Below are positions 17,937 through 26,538 of a stretch of DNA of 64,000 nucleotides, in pieces. Under the pieces are notes generated by a model, which saw only the letters and a program-made list of their open reading frames with translations, was not told the origin of the DNA and ran no database searches. Numbering within the stretch: position 1 is the first letter of the stretch; every line of letters begins with the position of its first letter. The translations under genes were made by a program, and so were the position numbers. Origin of the DNA: Mycobacterium sp. GA-1285 (GTDB lineage: Bacteria; Actinomycetota; Actinomycetes; Mycobacteriales; Mycobacteriaceae); contig NZ_LQIS01000002.1 in assembly GCF_001499905.1 (NCBI RefSeq), positions 1 to 64,000 of the forward strand, given 5' to 3'.

Positions 17937-18388
17937 GCGACCTCCACGATCACTTCGATCTCGACCGGGGCGTCCCTGGGCAACTCGGACACCCCGACCG
18001 CGGAGCGGGCGTGCGCGCCGGCCTCCCCGAACACCTCGCCGAACAGTTCCGACGCGCCGTTGACCACACCGGGCTGACCGTGGAATCCAGGCGCGGACGC
18101 GACGAACCCGACCACTTTGACCACGCGGGTGACCGAGTCGACGCCGACCAGCGAGTGCACTGCGGCCAGCGCGTTGAGCGCGCACAACCGGGCCAGCCCA
18201 TGCGCCTGTTCGGGGGTGACCCAGCCGCCGACCTTGCCGGTGAGCACCAGTTCGCCGTCGCGGATCGGCAGTTGGCCCGCGGTGTAGACGAGGTTGCCGG
18301 TGCGCACCGCAGGCACGTAGGCCGCCAACGGCGCCACCAATGGGGGCAGCTCGATACCCAGCTCCGCCAGCCGCGCGGAGACCGTCAC
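17933..18388 (-). CDS. RidA/YjgF-family protein (Rv3678c-like)
   Basis: A 151-residue member of the RidA superfamily, which hydrolyses reactive enamine/imine intermediates. The fold markers LVYTAGQLPIRDGELVLTGKVG and HARSAVGVSELPRDAPVEIEVIVEVA are clear, and the arginine in ARSAVGV corresponds to the substrate carboxylate-binding Arg. The sequence resembles the YjgH/TdcF-like branch, so the substrate may differ from E. coli RidA. GTG start and stop both overlap their neighbours by 4 nt (GTGA), suggesting coupled translation with the DUF4177 and MBL genes. Confidence 0.88.
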   Translation of the reverse strand: MTVSARLAELGIELPPLVAPLAAYVPAVRTGNLVYTAGQLPIRDGELVLTGKVGGWVTPEQAHGLARLCALNALAAVHSLVGVDSVTRVVKVVGFVASAPGFHGQPGVVNGASELFGEVFGEAGAHARSAVGVSELPRDAPVEIEVIVEVA

Positions 18389-18546
18389 CTCGGACGCTTG
18401 AGATAAGCGACGTGCTGTTCACCCGTGGGACCCGGCAGCACCGACACCAACTCCCAGCCGTCCTCGCCCCACTGGTCGAGGATCTGCTTGGTGGCGTGGG
18501 TCAGCAGTGGGACGGTGGCGTATTCCCATTTTCTCGCTTCGCTCAT
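18385..18546 (-). CDS. DUF4177-type 53-residue protein (Rv3678A-like)
   Basis: A short reverse-strand gene: MSEARKWEYATVPLLTHA at the start, then ATKQILDQWGEDGWELVSVLPG and ending HVAYLKRPR. The W-E-Y and GWELV pattern is the DUF4177 signature of small conserved proteins of unknown function, and M. tuberculosis Rv3678A sits at the same place. Its TGA overlaps the RidA GTG. A second ATGAGCGAAG lies 26 nt upstream but terminates after nine codons. The coding character is strong despite the small size. Confidence 0.85.
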   Translation of the reverse strand: MSEARKWEYATVPLLTHATKQILDQWGEDGWELVSVLPGPTGEQHVAYLKRPR

Positions 18547-18638
18547 GCCGCCCACCTGGTTTCTTCGCTCATGCGCCCGAGCTTATCTCCGGACCGTTAC
18601 CGCGCCGCGAACCTGGCCGAGCGCGAAACCCCGTTGGC

Positions 18639-18644
18639 TAGCAT
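18639..18644 (+). promoter_or_regulatory. -10 box for leaderless Rv3679-like gene
   Basis: TAGCAT ends 6 nt before the GTG at 18651. No ribosome-binding sequence precedes the GTG, so leaderless transcription of the BagA-BagB operon is likely. Confidence 0.5.
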
Positions 18645-18650
18645 GCACGA

Positions 18651-19670
18651 GTGGCTTCCACTACCCATGACGGTAGATCCGTCGGCTGGCCCTCCCGGCT
18701 GAGCAAGGCCCGACTGCACTTCGTCACCGGCAAGGGTGGCACCGGCAAATCCACGATCGCCGCCTCGCTGGCATTGGCGTTGGCGGCGGGAGGCCGCAAG
18801 GTCCTGTTGGTGGAAGTCGAAGGGCGGCAAGGCATTGCGCAGCTGTTCGACGTGCCACCACTGCCTTACCAGGAGGTCAAGATCGCGACTGCCGAGGGCG
18901 GCGGTCAGGTCAACGCGTTGGCCATCGACACCGAGGCCGCGTTCCTGGAATACCTCGAGATGTTCTACAACCTGGGCCTGGCCGGGCGGGCGATGCGGCG
19001 GATCGGGGCCGTCGAGTTCGCGACGACGATCGCGCCCGGCCTGCGCGACGTGCTGCTGACCGGCAAGATCCGCGAGATCGTGACCCGCGGCGAGAAGGGT
19101 AAGCAGCCCATCTACGACGCGGTCGTGGTCGACTCCCCGCCGACGGGTCGCATCGCGCGGTTCCTCGACGTCACCAAGGCGGTGTCGGACCTTGCCAAGG
19201 GAGGCCCGGTGCACGGGCAGGCCGAAAGCGTGGTCAAGGTGCTGCACTCCGACATGACCGCCATCCATCTGGTCACGCTCCTGGAGGCGCTGCCCATCCA
19301 GGAGACGCTGGAGGCGATCGACGAGTTGCGGGAACTCGATCTGCCGATCGGCAGCGTCATCGTCAACCGCAACATCCCGGCCTATCTTCCCGCCGCTGCC
19401 TTGGACAAGGCGGCCGAGGGAGACATCGACGCCGACGCCGTGCGAGCCGGGCTGGCCGAAGCCGGAATCGCGTTGTCGGACAGCGACTTCGCCGGGCTGT
19501 TGACCGAGGCGATCCAGCACGCGACTCGGATCAGGGCGCGCGCCGACAGCGCCGAACAGCTCGACGCGCTGGAAGTGGCGCGCCTGCAGTTGCCGCAGAT
19601 CGCCGACGGTGTCGACCTCGGCAGCCTGTACGAGCTCGCCGAAGAACTCGAACGCCAGGGGGTGCGCTGA
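18651..19670 (+). CDS. ArsA/Get3-family ATPase, first subunit (Rv3679-like)
   Basis: A 339-residue P-loop ATPase with a deviant Walker A, VTGKGGTGKST (about residues 25-35), switch I-like VEVEGRQGIAQLF and switch II VVVDSPPTGRIARFLDV. The M. tuberculosis counterparts Rv3679 and Rv3680 form a Get3-like complex (BagA/BagB) linked to growth on glycerol and to reactive nitrogen stress. No tail-anchored client is known. It is cytosolic, with no membrane segment. It forms an operon with the next ATPase, bridged by an 11-codon mini-ORF. Confidence 0.9.
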   Translation: MASTTHDGRSVGWPSRLSKARLHFVTGKGGTGKSTIAASLALALAAGGRKVLLVEVEGRQGIAQLFDVPPLPYQEVKIATAEGGGQVNALAIDTEAAFLEYLEMFYNLGLAGRAMRRIGAVEFATTIAPGLRDVLLTGKIREIVTRGEKGKQPIYDAVVVDSPPTGRIARFLDVTKAVSDLAKGGPVHGQAESVVKVLHSDMTAIHLVTLLEALPIQETLEAIDELRELDLPIGSVIVNRNIPAYLPAAALDKAAEGDIDADAVRAGLAEAGIALSDSDFAGLLTEAIQHATRIRARADSAEQLDALEVARLQLPQIADGVDLGSLYELAEELERQGVR

Positions 19671-19705
19671 TGAGTGCCGGCGCGAAGAAGGGCGGTAATC
19701 GATGA
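19670..19705 (+). promoter_or_regulatory. 11-codon mini-ORF bridging the two ATPase genes
   Basis: The ATG overlaps the TGA of the upstream gene (TGATG), and the TGA overlaps the ATG of the next gene (ATGA). The encoded peptide is [11 protein letters not shown]. Its first codons, ATGAGTGCC, duplicate those of the downstream gene. The arrangement lets ribosomes pass from one ATPase gene to the next by two start-stop overlaps and may set their ratio. The AAGAAGGGCGG inside it may also serve simply as the ribosome site for the downstream gene. Confidence 0.35.
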
Positions 19706-20826
19706 GTGCCACTCCACCGGCCCTCGACATGGGCTCGATCCTCGAGGACACGTCGAACCGCGTCGTGGTCTGCTGCGGTGCCGGAGGCGTCGGCAAGACC
19801 ACCACCGCGGCGGCGATGGCACTTCGCGCGGCGGAATACGGCAGGACCGTCGTGGTGTTGACCATCGACCCGGCCAAACGGCTGGCCCAATCGCTGGGCA
19901 TCAAGACGCTCGGCAATACCCCGCAGCGGGTTCCGCTCGCCCCCGAGGTGCCGGGCGAACTGCACGCGATGATGCTCGACATGCGCCGCACGTTCGACGA
20001 GATGGTCATTCAGTACTCGGGAACGCAACGGGCACAAGAGATTCTGGACAACCAGTTCTATCAGACGGTGGCCACCTCACTGGCGGGCACTCAGGAGTAC
20101 ATGGCTATGGAGAAGCTCGGCCAGCTGCTGGCCGAGGACCGGTGGGACCTGGTCGTCGTCGACACACCACCGTCACGCAACGCGTTGGACTTCCTGGATG
20201 CGCCGAAGCGATTGGGCGGCTTCATGGACAGCAGGCTCTGGAAGTTGCTACTGGGGCCCGGCCGGGGAATCGGTCGGCTGGTGACGGGCGCGATGGGGCT
20301 GGCGATGAAGGCGCTCTCGACGGTGCTTGGATCGCAAATGCTCTCGGACGCAGCGTCTTTCGTGCAGTCCCTCGACTCGACGTTCGGTGGCTTCCGCGAG
20401 AAGGCCGACCGCACCTATGAACTGCTCAAGCGGCGCGGGACGCAGTTCGTGGTGGTTTCGGCGGCCGAGCCGGACGCTCTTCGCGAGGCCTCCTTCTTCG
20501 TCGACCGGCTCTCCGAGGAGCACATGCCGCTGGCCGGGTTGATCCTCAACCGCACCCATCCGATGCTGTGCGATCTCCACGCCGAAAAGGCCGAGGAGGC
20601 CGCCGAGACCATCGAGAAGAGCGATGCGGAGTCACTGACGGCCGCGGTGCTCAGAATTCACGCCGACCGGGCCATGACCGCCAAACGTGAGATCCGGTTG
20701 TTGTCCCGCTTCACCGGGGCCAACCCGCACGTGGCGATCGTGGGCGTGCCCTCGCTGCCGTTCGACGTCTCGGATCTGGAGGCGCTGCGGGCGATCGCCG
20801 ATCAGATCACCGGCGATACGGCGTAA
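19702..20826 (+). CDS. ArsA/Get3-family ATPase, second subunit (Rv3680-like)
   Basis: A 374-residue P-loop ATPase paralogous to its upstream neighbour. Walker A is [19 protein letters not shown], switch [15 protein letters not shown] and switch [23 protein letters not shown]. It carries a helical insert rich in hydrophobics ([26 protein letters not shown]) that may be the client-binding groove by analogy with Get3. It should pair with the Rv3679-like protein in a heteromeric complex. The ATG at 19702 follows AAGGGCGG. It converges on whiB4 with a 21-nt gap. Confidence 0.9.
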   Translation: MSATPPALDMGSILEDTSNRVVVCCGAGGVGKTTTAAAMALRAAEYGRTVVVLTIDPAKRLAQSLGIKTLGNTPQRVPLAPEVPGELHAMMLDMRRTFDEMVIQYSGTQRAQEILDNQFYQTVATSLAGTQEYMAMEKLGQLLAEDRWDLVVVDTPPSRNALDFLDAPKRLGGFMDSRLWKLLLGPGRGIGRLVTGAMGLAMKALSTVLGSQMLSDAASFVQSLDSTFGGFREKADRTYELLKRRGTQFVVVSAAEPDALREASFFVDRLSEEHMPLAGLILNRTHPMLCDLHAEKAEEAAETIEKSDAESLTAAVLRIHADRAMTAKREIRLLSRFTGANPHVAIVGVPSLPFDVSDLEALRAIADQITGDTA

Positions 20827-20847
20827 CGGCGTAGGCGCCGGTGCGGA

Positions 20848-21204
20848 TCAGACCGCGTTGCGGTGCTTGCGCTGGGCGTTGAAGAACTCCGCCCAGGAGA
20901 CGACCTCGGGATGTTGTTTGAGCAGAGCGCGGCGTTGCCGTTCGGTCATTCCACCCCATACGCCGAACTCCACCCGGTTGTCTAGCGCATCGGCGCCGCA
21001 CTCGAGGATCACCGGACAATGTCGGCAGATGACTGCGGCTTTGCGCTGTGCGGCCCCCCGGACGAACAGCTCATCAGGATCGGCTTGGCGGCATCGGGCC
21101 TGGGACACCCAGGCGATGCGGGCTTCGGCTTCGGCGCCGTGGACGACAGTGTGAGCCGACGACGTCATCGCGGTGCCGCGCGCCGCGGGCCTAGTAGCTG
21201 ACAC
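20848..21204 (-). CDS. whiB4: WhiB-family redox regulator WhiB4
   Basis: A 118-residue WhiB protein, the same length as M. tuberculosis WhiB4. The [4Fe-4S] ligands are Cys38, Cys60, Cys63 and Cys69 (QARCRQ and VICRHCPVILEC); the G[VI]WGG turn is FGVWGGMTE; a basic tail (AQRKHRNAV) would bind DNA. WhiB4 is an oxygen- and thiol-sensing regulator of antioxidant genes. GTG 21204 has GGAGGG 7 nt upstream. A CRP-like palindrome lies about 100 bp upstream in the region shared with ponA2. Confidence 0.93.
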   Translation of the reverse strand: MSATRPAARGTAMTSSAHTVVHGAEAEARIAWVSQARCRQADPDELFVRGAAQRKAAVICRHCPVILECGADALDNRVEFGVWGGMTERQRRALLKQHPEVVSWAEFFNAQRKHRNAV

Positions 21205-21306
21205 CAGAGTTCCCTCCGTTCCAACCGCCCCCCGGTCAACACCGGTACGGCGCGATCCCTGGTAGTAGAACGCTGATGCGGTCTACGTCACATTGCGAGG
21301 GGTCAG

Positions 21307-21322
21307 TGTGACCTGTATCGCA
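21307..21322. promoter_or_regulatory. Candidate CRP-binding site between whiB4 and ponA2
   Basis: TGTGACCTGTATCGCA matches TGTGA-N6-TCACA with one mismatch. The symmetry extends to AGTGTGA...TCGCACT. It sits in the 296-bp divergent interval, about 105 bp from the whiB4 start and 180 bp from ponA2; the crp gene is in the same window. Confidence 0.45.
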
Positions 21323-21487
21323 CTGTCCGACCAAATTAGATGGTCAAAGCCGTCTTGCGCAATATGTACGCCCTCACTTTTTTGGGACGACCGTGCCGTC
21401 AGACGCCTTTATTGACGTCCGCGCCGCTCCGGCGGGTTTTTGCGCTCCGGTGATCGCCCGTGCCGAGCCCGCGTTTTGCGGCGTCGT

Positions 21488-21493
21488 TAGTCT
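21488..21493 (+). promoter_or_regulatory. -10 box for leaderless ponA2
   Basis: TAGTCT followed by 7 nt and the ATG at 21501, the standard mycobacterial leaderless arrangement. Confidence 0.5.
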
Positions 21494-21500
21494 GTAGGTC

Positions 21501-23966
21501 ATGCCGGACAGCCCGCCGAGTCCACCGACGACCCCGCCTCCGCGGATGGCGACGGTGATCAAGCTCGCCTGGTGCGTTCTGCTGGCCAGCGTGATCACCG
21601 CGGCGTTGATGTTTCCGGTCGTCGGTGGATTCGGTCTGGTCTCCAACCGGGCCTCTGATGTGGTTGCCAACGGTTCGGCGCAGCTGGTCGAGGGTGAGGT
21701 GCCGCAGGTGTCGACGATGGTCGACGCCAAGGGCAATGTGATCGCCTGGCTCTACAACCAGCGCCGCTTCGAGGTGCCCAGCGACCAGATCGCCAACACG
21801 ATGAAGCTGGCGATCGTCTCGATCGAGGACAAACGGTTCGCCGAACACAACGGCGTCGATTGGCAGGGCACGTTGACCGGCCTGTCCGGTTACCTGTCCG
21901 GCAATCTGGACACCCGCGGCGGTTCGACGATCGAGCAGCAGTACGTCAAGAACTACCAATTGCTGGTGATTGCCCAGACCGACGCCGAGAAGCGGGCCGC
22001 CGTCGAGACCACCCCCGCCCGCAAGCTGCGCGAAATCCGGATGGCGCTGACGCTGGACAAGACGTTCACCAAGTCCGAGATCCTCACCCGCTATCTGAAC
22101 CTGGTGTCGTTCGGCAACGGCGCCTTCGGTGTGCAGGACGCGGCGCAGACGTACTTCGGCGTCAACGCCATAGACCTGAACTGGCAGCAGTCGGCCCTTC
22201 TGGCCGGCATGGTCCAGTCGACCAGCACGCTGAACCCCTACACCAACCCCGAGGGTGCGCTGGCCCGACGAAACCTGGTGCTGGACACCATGATCCAGAA
22301 CATCCCCGAAGAGGAAGAGGCGTTGCGGGCCGCCAAGGAGACGCCACTGGGTGTCCTCCCGCAGCCCAAGGAACTGCCACGAGGGTGCATCGCCGCCGGC
22401 GACCGGGCGTTCTTCTGCGACTACGCCCTCGAGTACCTGGCGCGTGCGGGCCTCAGCAAGGAACAGGTCGCCCGGGGCGGATACCTGATCAGGACCACCC
22501 TCGACCCCGACGTCCAGGGACCGGTGAAGGCGGCGGTCAACCAGTTCGCCAGCCCAAATCTCGACGGTGTCGCCAGCGTGATGAGCGTGGTCAGGCCCGG
22601 TAAAGAATCGCATCCGGTGTTGGCGATGGCCAGCAGCCGCACCTACGGGCTGAACCTCGATGCCGGTGAGACCATGCAGCCCCAGCCGTTCTCGCTGGTC
22701 GGTGACGGCGCGGGGTCGACGTTCAAGCTGTTCACCGTCGCGGCGGCGATGGAGATGGGAATGGGCATCAACGCCCAGCTCGACGTGCCGGCGCAGTTTC
22801 AGGCCAAGGGCCTCGGCAGCAGCGACACCCCCGGTTGTCCGGCCGCGACCTGGTGTGTGAAGAACGCGGGCGGCTACCGCGGCGCCATGAACATCACCGA
22901 CGCGTTGGCGACCTCGCCGAACACGGCCTTCGCCAAGCTGATCTCGCAGGTCGGTGTGCAGCGCAGCGTCGACATGGCGGTCCGGCTGGGGCTGCGCTCC
23001 TACGCGCTGCCGGGCACCGCGCGCGACTACGACCCGGCCAGCAACGAGAGCCTGGCCGATTTCATAAAACGGCAGAACCTCGGCTCGTTCGTGCTGGGTC
23101 CGATCGAGGTGAACGCACTCGAATTCTCCAATGTCGGAGCGACGCTGGCCTCCGGCGGTGTGTGGTGCCCGCCGAATCCGATCGCCCAGGTCATCGACCG
23201 TCACGGCGAGGAGGTCTCGGTGACCACCGAGGCCTGCGAGCAGGTCGTGCCCGAAGGCCTGGCGAATACGCTGGCCACCGCCATGAGCAAGGACGATCAG
23301 GGCGCGGGCACCGCGGCGGCAGCGGCGGGTTCGGTCGGCTGGGACCTGCCGATGGCGGGTAAGACCGGTACCACCGAGGCCCACCGCTCGTCGGCCTTCC
23401 TGGGGTTCACCAACACGCTTGCCGCCGGGAACTACATCTACGACGACTCCACCGCGCCCGGCGAACTGTGTTCGTTCCCGCTGCGCAAATGCGGATACGG
23501 CGATTTGTACGGCGGTAACGAACCGGCCAGGACGTGGTTCGCCGCGATGAAGCCGATCGCCAACAACTTCGGCGAGGTCCGGCTGCCGCCCACGGATCCG
23601 CGCTACGTCGAGGGCGGCCCCGGCTCGCGGGTGCCCAGCGTTTCGGGCCTGACGGAGAGCGCCGCCCGCCAGCGGTTGCGCGACTCCGGCTTCCAGGTCG
23701 CCGACCAGGCGTCGTCGGTGAACAGCAATGCGTCACGCGGCTCCGTCGTCGGCACGGTGCCGGCCGGCCAGACCGTGCCCGGATCGATCATCACGATCCA
23801 GGTCTCCAACGGCATCCCGCCCGCCCCGCCGCCGCCCCCGCCTCCGACCGGCGGAATACCGGGCCTGCCCGCGCCGGTCGGACAGACGGTGGTGGAGATT
23901 CCCGGTCTGCCGCCGATCACTGTGCCGGTGCTGGGACCCCCTCCACCGGCGCCGCCTCCACCGTGA
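21501..23966 (+). CDS. ponA2: Class A penicillin-binding protein PonA2 with PASTA domain
   Basis: An 821-residue bifunctional peptidoglycan synthase. A proline-rich cytoplasmic tail is followed by a membrane helix (residues 17-43), then a GT51 glycosyltransferase with EDKRFAEHNGVDW and RGGSTIEQQYVKNY. The transpeptidase has AGSTFK (catalytic Ser about 405), SPNTAF and KTGTT (about 621). One PASTA domain lies at about residues 709-776 (VPSVSGLTESAARQRLRDSG), and the end is a Pro/Gly tail. The protein builds cell wall on the outer face of the membrane; in M. tuberculosis it supports stress survival and dormancy. All motifs are intact. Confidence 0.95.
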   Translation: MPDSPPSPPTTPPPRMATVIKLAWCVLLASVITAALMFPVVGGFGLVSNRASDVVANGSAQLVEGEVPQVSTMVDAKGNVIAWLYNQRRFEVPSDQIANTMKLAIVSIEDKRFAEHNGVDWQGTLTGLSGYLSGNLDTRGGSTIEQQYVKNYQLLVIAQTDAEKRAAVETTPARKLREIRMALTLDKTFTKSEILTRYLNLVSFGNGAFGVQDAAQTYFGVNAIDLNWQQSALLAGMVQSTSTLNPYTNPEGALARRNLVLDTMIQNIPEEEEALRAAKETPLGVLPQPKELPRGCIAAGDRAFFCDYALEYLARAGLSKEQVARGGYLIRTTLDPDVQGPVKAAVNQFASPNLDGVASVMSVVRPGKESHPVLAMASSRTYGLNLDAGETMQPQPFSLVGDGAGSTFKLFTVAAAMEMGMGINAQLDVPAQFQAKGLGSSDTPGCPAATWCVKNAGGYRGAMNITDALATSPNTAFAKLISQVGVQRSVDMAVRLGLRSYALPGTARDYDPASNESLADFIKRQNLGSFVLGPIEVNALEFSNVGATLASGGVWCPPNPIAQVIDRHGEEVSVTTEACEQVVPEGLANTLATAMSKDDQGAGTAAAAAGSVGWDLPMAGKTGTTEAHRSSAFLGFTNTLAAGNYIYDDSTAPGELCSFPLRKCGYGDLYGGNEPARTWFAAMKPIANNFGEVRLPPTDPRYVEGGPGSRVPSVSGLTESAARQRLRDSGFQVADQASSVNSNASRGSVVGTVPAGQTVPGSIITIQVSNGIPPAPPPPPPPTGGIPGLPAPVGQTVVEIPGLPPITVPVLGPPPPAPPPP

Positions 23967-24025
23967 CCGATGTGCGGTTGCCCACGCCCGGCCGGTCGAG
24001 GGCGCTCAGTCGGCACCACTGGCAG

Positions 24026-24031
24026 TAGGCT
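24026..24031 (+). promoter_or_regulatory. -10 box for leaderless phosphoesterase gene
   Basis: TAGGCT is followed by 7 nt and the ATG at 24039, predicting a leaderless transcript independent of ponA2. Confidence 0.45.
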
Positions 24032-24038
24032 CTGCAGC

Positions 24039-25001
24039 ATGTCCGCCCGTTCGACGAGGATCTTGAAGAACTCCGCCGCGGCGTCCGCCGGCGCGCTGAT
24101 CGCCGGGGTCGGCTACGCATCGGTGATCGAGCGCAACGCCTTTGTGGTGCGCGAGCTGACGATGCCGGTGCTGGCGCCCGGATCGTCGCCGTTGAAGGTG
24201 CTGCACATCAGCGACATCCACATGCGTCCCGGACAGCGGCGCAAGCAGGCCTGGCTGCGGGAACTGGTCGCCCTGGAGCCCGATCTCGTGGTCAACACCG
24301 GCGACAACCTCGCGCATCCCAAAGCCGTGCCCGCTGTGGTGCAGTCGCTGTCGGAGTTGCTGTCGGTCCCCGGCGTCTTCGTGTTCGGCAGCAACGACTA
24401 TTTCGGACCGCGACCGAAGAACCCGCTCAACTACCTCACCCGGCCCGGCCACCGCATTCACGGCGAACCGCTGCCGTGGCAGGACCTGCGGGCGGCATTC
24501 ACCGAGCGTGGCTGGCTCGACTTGACCCACACCCGCCGTGAGCTGGAGGTTCGGGGTCAGCTCATCGCCGCCGCCGGCGTCGACGACCCGCATCTGTCCC
24601 GGGACCGTTACGACACCGTCGCCGGTCCGGCCAGCCCGGCGGCCAACCTCACACTGGGGTTGACCCATTCGCCGGAACCACGGGTCCTGGATCGGTTCGC
24701 GGCCGACGGCTACCAGCTGGTGATGGCGGGGCACACCCACGGCGGCCAGTTGTGCCTGCCGTTCTACGGCGCCCTGGTCACCAACTGCGGCCTGGACCGT
24801 TCGCGGGTCAAGGGCCCCTCCCGCTGGGGTGCACACACCCAGCTGCACGTCTCAGCCGGCATCGGCACGTCGCCGTACGCCCCGCTGCGGTTCTGCTGCC
24901 GTCCCGAGGCCACGCTGCTGACACTGGTCGCGGCGCCGATCGGCGGCCGGGACGCGGATGTTCGGGCGGGTACGTCCCATCCGAGCGTCGCGGTGCGGTG
25001 A
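24039..25001 (+). CDS. Metallophosphoesterase (Rv3683-like)
   Basis: A 320-residue calcineurin-like phosphoesterase. A hydrophobic N-terminal segment ([18 protein letters not shown]) suggests a membrane anchor or signal. Metal motifs are complete: [10 protein letters not shown] (D-x-H), NTGDNLAHP (GD), FGSNDYFGP (GNxD variant with Ser-Asn-Asp), LTHSPEP (H) and [13 protein letters not shown] (GHTH). The family resembles YkuE, a UDP-diacylglucosamine-type or lipid-linked hydrolase, but the substrate is not known. The TGA overlaps the next gene as GTGA. Confidence 0.88.
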   Translation: MSARSTRILKNSAAASAGALIAGVGYASVIERNAFVVRELTMPVLAPGSSPLKVLHISDIHMRPGQRRKQAWLRELVALEPDLVVNTGDNLAHPKAVPAVVQSLSELLSVPGVFVFGSNDYFGPRPKNPLNYLTRPGHRIHGEPLPWQDLRAAFTERGWLDLTHTRRELEVRGQLIAAAGVDDPHLSRDRYDTVAGPASPAANLTLGLTHSPEPRVLDRFAADGYQLVMAGHTHGGQLCLPFYGALVTNCGLDRSRVKGPSRWGAHTQLHVSAGIGTSPYAPLRFCCRPEATLLTLVAAPIGGRDADVRAGTSHPSVAVR

Positions 25002-26119
25002 CCGACGGTGCGGTGAACGACAGGGCCCTCACAGCAACTCGTAGCAGCCCACGCGCGTGGGTCGACGACGCCGTCCGGCTGATCGAGGCCGACGCGCGTC
25101 GCAGCGCCGACACCCACCTGTTGCGATATCCGTTGCCGTCGGCCTGGTGCGACGGCTGCGATCTGCAGCTGTATCTCAAGGATGAGACGACGCATATCAC
25201 CGGCAGCCTCAAGCATCGGCTCGCGCGGTCGCTGTTCCTCTACGCGCTGTGCAACGGGTGGATCGACCAGAACACCACGATCATCGAGGCGTCGTCGGGA
25301 TCGACGGCGGTCTCGGAGGCGTACTTCGCAGCGATGCTCGGCCTGCCGTTCATCGCCGTCATGCCGTCGTCGACGAGTGCCACCAAGATCGCGCTGATCG
25401 AATCCCAAGGCGGCCGTTGCCATTTCGTCGCGGAGTCCAGCCAGGTTTACGCCGAGGCCGAACGGTTGGCCGAAGCCACCGGCGGGCACTACATCGATCA
25501 GTTCACCAACGCCGAGCGGGCCACCGACTGGCGCGGCAACAACAACATCGCCGAGTCGATCTTCGAGCAGATGCAAGACGAAGCCCACCCGGTGCCCGAC
25601 TGGATCGTAGTGGGCGCGGGCACCGGGGGGACGAGCGCCACCATCGGCCGCTACATCCGCTACCGCCGCTACGCCACCCGGCTGTGTGTGGTCGACCCGG
25701 AGAATTCGGCCTTCTTCCCGTCCTACGCGCAGGGTCGCGACGATGTGGTGACCGGTGTGTCGTCGCGCATCGAAGGAATCGGTCGACCGCGGGTGGAACC
25801 GTCGTTCCTGCCGGGCGTGGTCGACCGGATGGTCGTCGTGCCGGACGCCGCCTCGGTGGCCGCCGCCCGGCATGCCAGCGCGGTGCTGGGCCGGCGGGTG
25901 GGTCCGTCGACCGGGACGAACCTGTGGGGAGCGTTCGGCCTGTTGGCCGAGATGAGGGACGACGGGCGCAGCGGATCGGTGGTGACACTGCTCGCCGACA
26001 GCGGCGACCGCTACGCGGACACCTACTTCTGCGACGAGTGGCTGACCAGCCAGGGGTTGGAACCCTCGGAGTTCTCCTCGGTGCTGGCCGAGTTCGAACG
26101 CTCGGGGCGCTGGCCCTGA
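24998..26119 (+). CDS. Cysteine synthase-like PLP enzyme (Rv3684-like)
   Basis: A 373-residue fold-type II PLP enzyme. The PLP lysine lies in [12 protein letters not shown] (Ser-Leu-Lys), substrate loop [13 protein letters not shown], and phosphate loop [18 protein letters not shown]. The [18 protein letters not shown] segment binds the pyridine nitrogen. It is a divergent member near CysK/CysM and cystathionine beta-synthase, but has FLKDET-like rather than the canonical KLE site, so it may be a lyase or a different synthase. GTG 24998 overlaps the phosphoesterase stop. The 3' end overlaps a reverse small ORF. Confidence 0.85.
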   Translation: MTDGAVNDRALTATRSSPRAWVDDAVRLIEADARRSADTHLLRYPLPSAWCDGCDLQLYLKDETTHITGSLKHRLARSLFLYALCNGWIDQNTTIIEASSGSTAVSEAYFAAMLGLPFIAVMPSSTSATKIALIESQGGRCHFVAESSQVYAEAERLAEATGGHYIDQFTNAERATDWRGNNNIAESIFEQMQDEAHPVPDWIVVGAGTGGTSATIGRYIRYRRYATRLCVVDPENSAFFPSYAQGRDDVVTGVSSRIEGIGRPRVEPSFLPGVVDRMVVVPDAASVAAARHASAVLGRRVGPSTGTNLWGAFGLLAEMRDDGRSGSVVTLLADSGDRYADTYFCDEWLTSQGLEPSEFSSVLAEFERSGRWP

Positions 26120-26217
26120 TCGTCGCCGCCGATCAGCGGGCCGTCGGAGGTGAGGAACAGCCACACCGCGGCGAGCACGAAGAAACCCAGGTAGATAGAT
26201 GCGCCAAGACCGGTCAT
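26023..26217 (-). CDS. Possible 64-residue single-pass membrane protein
   Basis: The first 25 residues ([26 protein letters not shown]) form a convincing transmembrane helix, encoded in the gap after the cysteine-synthase-like gene; a GAGGA ribosome-like site is 4-5 nt before the ATG. The remainder is hydrophilic (Ser/Glu-rich) and overlaps the 3' end of the opposite gene by about 97 nt. The membrane part looks selected, but the tail could simply be antisense read-through. No family is recognised. Confidence 0.4.
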   Translation of the reverse strand: MTGLGASIYLGFFVLAAVWLFLTSDGPLIGGDDQGQRPERSNSASTEENSEGSNPWLVSHSSQK

Positions 26218-26326
26218 CTCGTCCTCGCTTCGTCGATTGCTTACATGATGGACAACACCACCGACAACTGGTTGCTTCCCGGCGCGTGTCGCGCGAAACC
26301 GGGAAGCCGCCGTCGCCTCTATGCGT

Positions 26327-26357
26327 TTGGCTCAGCGGCCCACCGGTGCGATACGCT
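26327..26357 (+). promoter_or_regulatory. Promoter of tRNA-Pro
   Basis: TTGGCT at 26327-26332 and TACGCT at 26352-26357 (19-nt spacing), ending 14 nt before the mature tRNA. Confidence 0.4.
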
Positions 26358-26371
26358 GTCGTGGCTTCACG

Positions 26372-26445
<74 letters not shown>

Positions 26446-26538
26446 CAAGTGGGGCATCGACTCGGGATCGGCTGGCAACGGGCTTCTCCTGCCCGAACAT
26501 GTGTTTGACCGGGGCGAATGCCGGGTAATGATGACGGC

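Noticed and set aside
21399..23384. 661-residue reverse ORF opposite ponA2
   Set aside because: Antisense shadow of a clear PonA2 coding region, rich in Arg, Gly and His with no domain.
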